A DNA stretch of 25,442 bases from CAMLDH01 sp966250375 (GTDB taxonomy: Bacteria; Pseudomonadota; Gammaproteobacteria; Burkholderiales; Burkholderiaceae_D): NCBI GenBank assembly GCA_966250375.1, contig CBINHE010000060.1, positions 1 to 25,442 of the forward strand, given 5' to 3'. Of this stretch, positions 6,947 to 13,185 are shown one piece after another; position 1 is the first letter of the stretch, and every line of letters starts with the position of its first letter. The notes under the pieces were generated by a model. That model was not told the DNA's origin and did not search any database. It saw only the letters and a list, made by a program, of their open reading frames with translations. Position numbers and translations under genes: made by a program.

Positions 6947-8194
6947 TTGAGCCGTTCGCGTCAACGTCGTGTCGTAATCACTGGCCTGGGTTGTGTTTCA
7001 CCGATCGGCAATACCGTTGCCGATTCGTGGGAAATGCTCATTGCAGGAAAATCCGGTATTGCGACCATTACCAAATTTGATGCCATGCCTTTCTCTACGC
7101 ATTTTGCGGGAGAAGTAAAAGGTTTCAATATCGAGGATTACATCCCTGCCAAAGAAGCGCGCCACATGGATACTTTTATCCATTACGGCATGGCGGCTGG
7201 CATTCAGGCGATGCATGATAGCGGTCTCGTCGTGACAGAAGTCAATGCCGATCGTATTGGCGTGATTGTTGGTTCCGGGATCGGCGGTTTGCCGTTGATC
7301 GAAGAAACGCATGCAGAATTAACGAATCGCGGCCCGCGCCGGATTTCACCCTTCTTCGTGCCGGCATCGATCATCAACATGATTTCGGGGAATCTTTCAA
7401 TTAAATTTGGCTTGAAAGGTCCCAATCTCGCTATTGTCACGGCATGCACGACCGGACTGCACTGCATTGGTGCTGCGGGACGAATGATCGAATATGGCGA
7501 CGCCGATGTAATGATAGCCGGTGGCGCCGAATCGACCATCTCGCCGCTGGGACTTGGTGGCTTCGCTTCCGCCCGTGCGCTGTCTTCCCGTAACGATGAC
7601 CCTGCAACTGCATCCCGTCCTTGGGATAAAGACCGGGACGGTTTCGTGTTGGGCGAAGGCTCTGGCGTGATGGTGCTGGAAGAGTATGAGCATGCGAAGG
7701 CACGCGGTGCAAAGATCTATGCAGAATTGCTGGGTTTCGGCATGAGTGCGGATGCGCATCATATGACTGCCCCATTGGAAGATGGCGATGGTGCACGCCG
7801 CTGTATGATTTCAGCGCTGAAAAATGCCGAAATCAATGCCGACCAAGTGAGCTATGTGAATGCACATGGCACTTCGACTCCATTGGGTGACGTTGCCGAA
7901 ACCGTTGCGATCAAGCGTACGCTGGGCAACCATGCAAAAAATATCGTCGTTAATTCCACAAAATCCATGACTGGTCACTTATTGGGTGGCGCCGGTGGTC
8001 TGGAATCAGTATTTACTGTACTGGCGGTGCACAAGCAGTTGTCTCCGCCGACGATTAATATTTTTACTCAGGATCCGGCGTGCGATCTTGATTACTGTGC
8101 CAATTCGGCACGCGCAATGCCTATCAATATCGCTGTAAAAAACTCGTTTGGCTTTGGTGGTACAAACGGGACGCTTATTTTCGGTAAGATCTGA
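6947..8194 (+). CDS. fabF: Beta-ketoacyl-ACP synthase II FabF
   Basis: The 415-residue elongating condensing enzyme extends acyl-ACP with malonyl-ACP. The triad is C167 in VTACTTGLH, H307 in NAHGTSTPLGD and H344 in SMTGHLLGGAGG. GFGMSADAHHMTAP and the C-terminal NSFGFGGTNGTLIF are hallmarks of the FabF/KAS II group. The start codon appears to be TTG at 6947: AGGAG at 6936-6940 is ideally spaced, and no ATG or GTG precedes the conserved RRVVITGLGCVSP. The alanine usual after CA in the nucleophile motif is Thr here (ACTTG). A perfect hairpin follows the stop. Confidence 0.96.
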   Translation: MSRSRQRRVVITGLGCVSPIGNTVADSWEMLIAGKSGIATITKFDAMPFSTHFAGEVKGFNIEDYIPAKEARHMDTFIHYGMAAGIQAMHDSGLVVTEVNADRIGVIVGSGIGGLPLIEETHAELTNRGPRRISPFFVPASIINMISGNLSIKFGLKGPNLAIVTACTTGLHCIGAAGRMIEYGDADVMIAGGAESTISPLGLGGFASARALSSRNDDPATASRPWDKDRDGFVLGEGSGVMVLEEYEHAKARGAKIYAELLGFGMSADAHHMTAPLEDGDGARRCMISALKNAEINADQVSYVNAHGTSTPLGDVAETVAIKRTLGNHAKNIVVNSTKSMTGHLLGGAGGLESVFTVLAVHKQLSPPTINIFTQDPACDLDYCANSARAMPINIAVKNSFGFGGTNGTLIFGKI

Positions 8195-8205
8195 TCAACA
8201 GCAGA

Positions 8206-8230
8206 CCGTTCATCCTTATAAGATGAACGG
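8206..8230 (+). terminator. Perfect 9-bp hairpin after fabF, no T tract
   Basis: CCGTTCATC (8206-8214) and GATGAACGG (8222-8230) form a perfect 9-bp stem with a 7-base loop, 11 bases after the fabF stop. No run of T follows, so it may stabilise a 3' end or act as a weak or factor-assisted terminator rather than as a standard intrinsic one. Confidence 0.5.
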
Positions 8231-8252
8231 ACACTGCATTTAAATTCCAATT

Positions 8253-8750
8253 ATGTCTATCGCGGTATCGGCCGTGGTTAAACCCTCCAGGTTGTTGCTC
8301 ACCATGGTGGGTGGCATGTGTACTGGCATTGTCTTTGTCGGCCTCATGATCGGAGCAGGACAGATAGGTGATTTGGCCTTCTTGCCTAAAATTTCGTTTG
8401 CGGTGGTTTGTATTTTTCTTGCGATTTTCGGATTTTTTCGCACTGTTCAAACGAGAAAAACGCACCATATTGATATTTCCGACATCGGACAAATCCGATT
8501 AGCGGAATATAGCCCATTAGCTACTTCACCTTCCCAAATTGTTTTATCGCAAGTACGGTGCACCGGTGACGTAGTCAGCTTGATGGCGGATTCGACCTTA
8601 TGGTCGCGCATGTTGTTGTTGAGATTGAAGACGAAAGATCAGCGGATCATGGTATTACCAGTTTTGCCGGATAGCATTAATGGGTGTGGATTTCGGGCGT
8701 TATCGGTTGCATGCCGTTGGATTGCCGCGCACAATAATTCAGCAGAATAG
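8253..8750 (+). CDS. Two-helix inner membrane protein, YgfX-like
   Basis: This 165-residue protein is of uncertain function. Two hydrophobic segments (about 13-36 and 42-63) are joined by a short turn and followed by a soluble C-terminal half. The late segment LWSRMLLLRLKTKDQRIMVL (116-135) followed by PVLPDSINGCGFRALSVACRWI resembles the C-terminal part of the YgfX/CptA family (two helices, then a small domain ending in an LPDS...FR.L...W motif). I cannot confirm this without a profile search. It lies between fabF and rpoE on the same strand. The ATG at 8253 lacks a clear Shine-Dalgarno sequence. Confidence 0.65.
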   Translation: MSIAVSAVVKPSRLLLTMVGGMCTGIVFVGLMIGAGQIGDLAFLPKISFAVVCIFLAIFGFFRTVQTRKTHHIDISDIGQIRLAEYSPLATSPSQIVLSQVRCTGDVVSLMADSTLWSRMLLLRLKTKDQRIMVLPVLPDSINGCGFRALSVACRWIAAHNNSAE

Positions 8751-8782
8751 ATAAATTTGTGAGCTAGATCGAATTTATGATT

Positions 8783-8808
8783 GAACTTTTTATATTTCTC
8801 TCTGTCAA
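8783..8808 (+). promoter_or_regulatory. Sigma-E type promoter upstream of rpoE
   Basis: GAACTT (8783-8788), 15 bases, then GTCAA (8804-8808) matches the extracytoplasmic sigma-E pattern GGAACTT-N15-GTCTAA closely, especially in the -35. Its place about 50 bases before the rpoE start is what an autoregulated sigma-E operon would show. Function is inferred from consensus only. Confidence 0.6.
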
Positions 8809-8856
8809 CTATTCAGAGCGCGTGTATGTTGTTGTAGAGAAGTAAGGGAACGGGGA

Positions 8857-9459
8857 TTGACGACAGAGCGCGATATTGATCAACTACTTGTCGAGCGTGT
8901 TCAACGCGGTGACAAAAAAGCGTTCGAGCTGTTAGTGATCAAGTACCAACGGAAGTTAATGCGGCTGGTGTCGCGGCTTGTGCGCGACCAGGCGGAGGCA
9001 GAGGATGTCGTGCAGGAAGCATTTATCAAAGCGTATCGGGCCTTGCCTCAGTTTCGCGGTGATTCTGCGTTCTACACGTGGTTATACAGAATTGGGATTA
9101 ACACAGCGAAGAACTACTTGGTAACGCAAGGCCGCAGGGCGCCGACGTCGACCGAAGCAGATGCGGAAGAAGCAGAAACTTTTGATGACGGAGAGCACCT
9201 AAGAGATATTAATACTCCGGAATCGATGATGGCGACCAAGCAGATCGCCGAAACAGTGAATGTGGCGATGGATGCACTACCGGAAGAATTGCGCATTGCA
9301 ATAACATTGCGTGAAATTGAAGGCTTAAGTTACGATGAGATTGCCGAAGCAATGGGATGTCCGATTGGCACTGTACGTAGCCGGATTTTCAGGGCGCGTG
9401 AAGCTATTGCCGAGAAATTGAGGCCGTTGCTCGGCACTGCGATCGACAAGCGCTGGTGA
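8857..9459 (+). CDS. rpoE: RNA polymerase sigma-E factor (ECF, RpoE/AlgU type)
   Basis: The 200-residue ECF sigma factor controls the envelope-stress response. Region 2 spans about 24-90 (FELLVIKYQRKLMRLVSRLV, then AEAEDVVQEAFIKAYRALPQF and SAFYTWLYRIGINTAKNYL). Region 4 spans about 136-190 (LPEELRIAITLREIEGLSYD, EIAEAMGCPIGTVRSRIFRA). An acidic linker lies between them. The likely start is TTG at 8857, behind a purine-rich GGGAACGGGG; the conserved ERDIDQLLVERVQRGD begins at once. Downstream rseA, rseB and mucD complete the module. Confidence 0.95.
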   Translation: MTTERDIDQLLVERVQRGDKKAFELLVIKYQRKLMRLVSRLVRDQAEAEDVVQEAFIKAYRALPQFRGDSAFYTWLYRIGINTAKNYLVTQGRRAPTSTEADAEEAETFDDGEHLRDINTPESMMATKQIAETVNVAMDALPEELRIAITLREIEGLSYDEIAEAMGCPIGTVRSRIFRAREAIAEKLRPLLGTAIDKRW

Positions 9460-9504
9460 AAATAGGAATGAATAAGAGGCTTCTCTGGCCTTTGCGAGGT
9501 AGTG

Positions 9505-10125
9505 ATGAATATCAAGAATATGACTCAAGAACAGATTTCGGCATTTGCCGACGGTGAATTGCCTGATGCTCAGACCAACAGCGCGCTGATCTCGTTACGT
9601 AGAGACGATGGTCGTGTTCGCTGGGATGCCTATCATCGGATTGGTGATGCATTGCGTTCGGACGATATGGCATTTGAAATGCGCCCGGATTTTACCGCTC
9701 GTTTGATGATGCGTCTGGACGAAGAGCCGACGATTATTGCGCCTGTCGTTCAATCGCAAGTGAAACAACAAATGCCGCCGGAAACCACATCGCATACAAC
9801 ACGCCCTGCCAAGCGCCTTCTACTGCGCGGCATGGCCGCCACCGCAGCACTCGCAGCCATGGCATTTGTCGCTACGCCACAATTGATGGTGGCAACAAAA
9901 GCGGCCCCGCCCACCAGTGCTGCCACGATGCTGGCTTCCACATCATTACCCGGCTCGGTGGCAATGTCGCCGAAGGCGCGGATCATCGTGCAACAGGAAG
10001 GCGAAGTGTTGCGAGATCCCGGAATCGATGAATATTTGTTGGCCCATCAGCGGTTTTCTCCTTCCGTGTACAGTACTGCGCAATATGCGCGTTCAGCCAT
10101 GTTTGCAATCGATTCTGATAAATAA
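9505..10125 (+). CDS. rseA: Anti-sigma-E factor RseA/MucA
   Basis: The 206-residue single-pass inner membrane anti-sigma factor holds RpoE inactive until proteolysis releases it. The N-terminal cytoplasmic domain starts with the typical QISAFADGELPDAQ (10-23) and has RRDDGRVRWDAYHRIGDALR (32-51). One membrane segment lies at about 106-129. The remaining 75 or so residues would be periplasmic, where RseB binds. ATG at 9505 is preferred over GTG at 9502 because GAGG at 9496-9499 is better spaced from it. It stands 45 bases after rpoE. Overall sequence is weakly conserved in the family, so the name rests on the N-terminal motif and the context. Confidence 0.9.
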   Translation: MNIKNMTQEQISAFADGELPDAQTNSALISLRRDDGRVRWDAYHRIGDALRSDDMAFEMRPDFTARLMMRLDEEPTIIAPVVQSQVKQQMPPETTSHTTRPAKRLLLRGMAATAALAAMAFVATPQLMVATKAAPPTSAATMLASTSLPGSVAMSPKARIIVQQEGEVLRDPGIDEYLLAHQRFSPSVYSTAQYARSAMFAIDSDK

Positions 10126-10128
10126 AAT

Positions 10129-11148
10129 ATGCGGCAGACCTTGGTTTTGTTTAAGTTTGTCGTTATCGTCATCAGTTTTATCGCACCTCCGACATACGCT
10201 CAACATGGCGGTCAGCAAGCCGATAAGCGTGAGGCACACACTTGGTTGAGGAAAATTCAGTCGGCGGCGCAAAAACTCAACTATGCCGGTACCTTTGTAT
10301 ACCAACAGGGCAATCAGGTCCGCACCTCCCGCATTACCCACGTGCTGGATGGAAGAAACGAAATCGAAAAGCTGGAAATTCTCGACGGTAAACCTCGCGA
10401 ATATATTCGCAACAACGAAGAGATTATTTACTATGTGCCGGAAGCGAAGACCTTGCTGGTCGAGCGGAGGATCACGCAGGATATTTTTCCAGCTCTTCTC
10501 GCAGCTAATCCGTCCGATTTGGCCAAATACTACAGTATTCAAAAGAATGATACGGGCCGGGTCGCCGGATTCGATTGCCAGGTTGTTGTGCTGGAGCCCA
10601 AGGATAATTTGCGCTACGGATACCGGCTGTGGGCCGAAAAGGAGAGCGGCCTGCTTTTGCGCGCACAAACTCTCAATGAAAATAAAGTAGTCGTTGAGCA
10701 AATCGCTTTTACTCAAATCGCCATTGGCGGCATTGATCGAAGCCGCGTTAAATCGAGTTTTATGAATACCCGCGGATGGCGTATAGAGAATGCGGAAATG
10801 ACCCAAGTGAACTTGTCGGGTTGGACGGTAAAGATGGTGCCGCCGGGGTTCAGGAAAATTCACGAGTTAAAGCGTTTGCTATCCGATACGCCTGGAACAA
10901 GCGCGGCATCGGCTGGCGCCCAGCCAAGTCATCGGGAAGTTGCGCAAATTGTTTTTTCCGACGGGGTGGCGGCAATTTCAGTTTTTATCGAGCCAGGCTC
11001 ACAAAGCCGCACTGAAGGCTCAATGCAGCAAGGGGCGATGAATATTGTTGGTAAGCGGCAAGGCGACTTTTGGCTTACCATCGTAGGCGAGGTACCATCG
11101 GCAGCAATCAAGCAAGTCGCCAATTCGATTGAATTCAAATCTAAATAA
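10129..11148 (+). CDS. rseB: Periplasmic sigma-E regulator RseB/MucB
   Basis: The 339-residue MucB/RseB protein is exported and binds the periplasmic part of RseA, protecting it from cleavage until envelope stress. A signal peptide is clear (hydrophobic 5-19, cleavage probably after PTYA at about 24). The mature N-terminal domain includes the family segment LNYAGTFVYQQGNQVRTSRI, followed by DGKPREYIRNNEEIIYYVPE and later FDCQVVVLEPKDNLRYGYRL. The small C-terminal domain ends WLTIVGEVPSAAIKQVANSI. It follows rseA after 3 bases and precedes mucD by 5 bases. Confidence 0.94.
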   Translation: MRQTLVLFKFVVIVISFIAPPTYAQHGGQQADKREAHTWLRKIQSAAQKLNYAGTFVYQQGNQVRTSRITHVLDGRNEIEKLEILDGKPREYIRNNEEIIYYVPEAKTLLVERRITQDIFPALLAANPSDLAKYYSIQKNDTGRVAGFDCQVVVLEPKDNLRYGYRLWAEKESGLLLRAQTLNENKVVVEQIAFTQIAIGGIDRSRVKSSFMNTRGWRIENAEMTQVNLSGWTVKMVPPGFRKIHELKRLLSDTPGTSAASAGAQPSHREVAQIVFSDGVAAISVFIEPGSQSRTEGSMQQGAMNIVGKRQGDFWLTIVGEVPSAAIKQVANSIEFKSK

Positions 11149-11153
11149 AATTT

Positions 11154-12635
11154 ATGAAAACAATCTCCTCTATCCGAAATAATTTATTTGCAATACTCTT
11201 GGGAGCGGCAAGCGTTGTGTTCGGACCGACATTGATTGGTATTGAGACGTCCGCCTTCGCTGCGTCGGCAGCGGGTTTGCCGGACTTTGCCGATTTGGTG
11301 GAGAAAGTTGGACCTGCAGTGGTGAATATCAGGACTACCGAGAAGATTTCGCCAGAGCAGAGCGCACCCGGCGGCGATGACGAAGAGATGCAGGAGTTTT
11401 TTCGGCGCTTTTTTGGTGTGCCTGTTCCTCCACGTCAGCAGCCGGACCGTCCCCAGCGCGGGCGCAAGCAGGCTCCGCAGCAGGAGGAGGAAGTGCCGCG
11501 AGGTGTCGGATCCGGCTTCATCATTTCCGTGGATGGCTACGTGATGACGAATGCTCACGTGGTCGACGGTGCCGACGAGGTCTATGTGACGTTGACCGAC
11601 AAGCGCGAATACAAGGCCAAGATCATCGGCGCCGACAAGCGCACTGATGTAGCGTTGGTGAAAGTCGAAGGCAGCAATTTGCCGCGCTTGACGCTGGGCG
11701 ACTCTGACAAGATCCGGGTCGGCGAATGGGTGATCGCGATCGGCTCTCCATTTGGCCTCGATAATACGGTGACCTCAGGTATTGTATCGGCCAAGGCGCG
11801 TGATACAGGCGAATATCTGCCATTGATCCAGACCGATGTCGCGGTCAATCCCGGCAATTCCGGGGGGCCACTGATCAATATGCGAGGCGAGGTCATCGGC
11901 ATCAACTCGCAGATCTATAGCCGCTCTGGCGGTTATATGGGCATTTCGTTTGCGGTGCCGATTGACGAAGCGATTCGCGTGTCAGAACAGTTGAAGAGTA
12001 GTGGTAAAGTCACGCGTGGCCGTATTGGCGTGCAAATTGGTGAAGTGACCAAAGATGTCGCCGAATCGCTCGGCTTGTCGAAGGCGCAGGGCGCCTTGGT
12101 GTCGCGTGTTGAGCCAGGAGGCCCCGCAGAAAAAGCCGGCCTGGAGGCTGGTGACATTATCCTGAAATTTAACGGCGCTGCAATCGAACGTGCGAGCGAT
12201 TTGCCACGGATGGTGGGTAGCACCAAACCCGGCACCCGTTCTACGGTGACAGTCTGGCGCAAGGGCGCTAACCGGGAACTGGCCGTCACGATCACTGAAA
12301 TGGAGCCAGAGAAAGCCACGAAAAAAGGTGATAGGAAAGCGAAGCCGGATCAACCGGTCAACGCGCTTGGATTGGGTGTTGGTGATCTCACGGACGGGCA
12401 GAAAAAAGAGCTGAAGATCGATGGTGGTGTTGTGGTCGAAGTAGCGGAAGGCGTTGCGGCACGTGCTGGTTTGCGCTCGGGCGATGTGATCCTGCGTGTA
12501 AATAATACGGATGTAAAAGACGTGAAGCAATTTACTGCACTGGTGGCCAAACTTGAGCAGAAGAAGACAGCGGTGCTGCTGGTGCGGCGCGGGGATGCGT
12601 CTCAATTTGTACCGGTAAAGCCAAGCGGACAGTAG
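11154..12635 (+). CDS. mucD: Periplasmic serine protease/chaperone MucD (DegP/HtrA family)
   Basis: The 493-residue Do-type HtrA protease degrades misfolded envelope proteins and damps the sigma-E pathway. Signal peptide 1-36 ends ETSAFA. The trypsin-like domain has H135 in TNAHVVDGAD, D165 in KRTDVALVKVEG and S236 in NPGNSGGPL. Before it comes a Gln/Pro/Arg-rich loop (about 92-114), a common feature of HtrA N-terminal loops. Two PDZ domains follow, about 265-355 and 395-485, joined by a Lys-rich linker. It is the last gene of the rpoE operon and is followed by a strong terminator. Confidence 0.95.
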   Translation: MKTISSIRNNLFAILLGAASVVFGPTLIGIETSAFAASAAGLPDFADLVEKVGPAVVNIRTTEKISPEQSAPGGDDEEMQEFFRRFFGVPVPPRQQPDRPQRGRKQAPQQEEEVPRGVGSGFIISVDGYVMTNAHVVDGADEVYVTLTDKREYKAKIIGADKRTDVALVKVEGSNLPRLTLGDSDKIRVGEWVIAIGSPFGLDNTVTSGIVSAKARDTGEYLPLIQTDVAVNPGNSGGPLINMRGEVIGINSQIYSRSGGYMGISFAVPIDEAIRVSEQLKSSGKVTRGRIGVQIGEVTKDVAESLGLSKAQGALVSRVEPGGPAEKAGLEAGDIILKFNGAAIERASDLPRMVGSTKPGTRSTVTVWRKGANRELAVTITEMEPEKATKKGDRKAKPDQPVNALGLGVGDLTDGQKKELKIDGGVVVEVAEGVAARAGLRSGDVILRVNNTDVKDVKQFTALVAKLEQKKTAVLLVRRGDASQFVPVKPSGQ

Positions 12636-12653
12636 TTTGTCGGACTGATTTTG

Positions 12654-12691
12654 AAGGCTGCAGGCTGATTCTGGCTTGCAGCCTTTTGTTT
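12654..12691 (+). terminator. Intrinsic terminator after mucD
   Basis: AAGGCTGCA (12654-12662) pairs perfectly with TGCAGCCTT (12677-12685), and the stem can extend by an inner GC/GC pair after a mismatch. TTTTGTTT follows the stem. It closes the rpoE operon. Confidence 0.88.
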
Positions 12692-12979
12692 ATGTGGAAT
12701 GCCAGAGATTTAATAGGTAAATTCTTGATTCACTTTACACTCTACTCACGGTCCTATTGCCATCTTTGTGACGACATGCTGCAGGCGCTGAACAGATTTG
12801 GTGGCCACTATCCGTTTGAAGTCAATGTAGTGGATGTCGATCTTGACGCCGATTTGACGGCGCAATACGATGAATTGGTGCCGGTACTCGTAGGCAGAAA
12901 GGATGGCGGGATGCCTTTGGAGTTATGCAACTATTTCTTGGACGAGGCAAAAGTCAGCGCTTTTTTGGCAGCTGATTAG
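12692..12979 (+). CDS. Glutaredoxin-like thioredoxin-fold protein (DUF836 type)
   Basis: This small thioredoxin-fold protein has a CxxC site in LYSRSYCHLCDDML. DVDLDADLTAQYDELVPVLV, ending in the cis-Pro region, and then ELCNYFLDEAKVSAFL resemble the glutaredoxin-like DUF836 family. The redox partner is unknown. The start is uncertain. ATG at 12692 gives 95 residues but begins inside the T tract of the mucD terminator. TTG at 12725 gives 84 residues, the usual family size, with AGG at 12714-12716 suitably placed, and the conserved FTLYSR follows at once. No promoter is obvious, so expression may rely on readthrough. Codon usage looks like its neighbours. Confidence 0.82.
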   Translation: MWNARDLIGKFLIHFTLYSRSYCHLCDDMLQALNRFGGHYPFEVNVVDVDLDADLTAQYDELVPVLVGRKDGGMPLELCNYFLDEAKVSAFLAAD

Positions 12980-13034
12980 GATCTTTGATATCCCGCCGCT
13001 CCCCGATTTATGGGCTTTCCCGTCCGAAATCCGG

Positions 13035-13047
13035 TAAAATGCGCGCA
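13035..13047 (+). promoter_or_regulatory. -10 region of a promoter ahead of the lepA leader hairpin
   Basis: TAAAATGCGCGCA is identical over 13 bases to the -10 and start region in front of acpP (6633-6645). The -35 is weak and there is no TG extension here. A transcript starting near 13047 would meet a terminator-like hairpin after about 60 bases. Confidence 0.45.
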
Positions 13048-13069
13048 TCGAACAAGCTTCCGTAATAAG

Positions 13070-13110
13070 GCGCTCGCTTGGGGATAATGCCCCGCTCTGG
13101 GCGCTTTTTT
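13070..13110 (+). terminator. Terminator or attenuator hairpin in the lepA leader
   Basis: GCGCTC (13070-13075) pairs with GGGCGC (13099-13104), including one G-U pair. Inside this, GGGG (13080-13083) pairs with CCCC (13090-13093) around a 6-base loop. T6 follows (13105-13110). It could terminate readthrough from the glutaredoxin-like gene. However, it lies downstream of a promoter-like -10 at 13035, so attenuation or a short RNA of about 60 nt is also possible. A TATAAT at 13110-13115 overlaps its end and may be a second -10 for lepA. Confidence 0.6.
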
Positions 13111-13185
13111 ATAATTAGATTTTAATTATTGGGAGGCAAAGTTGGGCATTGCCTAGGTGGTCCTTCTGTCTTCAACGAATTTTTA

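Noticed and set aside
10093..10863. Minus-strand 256-codon frame opposite rseB
   Set aside because: rseB is clearly coding with signal peptide and family motifs; the antisense frame has none.
13129..13185. Longer LepA starting at TTG 13129
   Set aside because: The added residues do not resemble LepA, whereas MNNIRNFSIIAHIDHGK at 13186 matches the family start.
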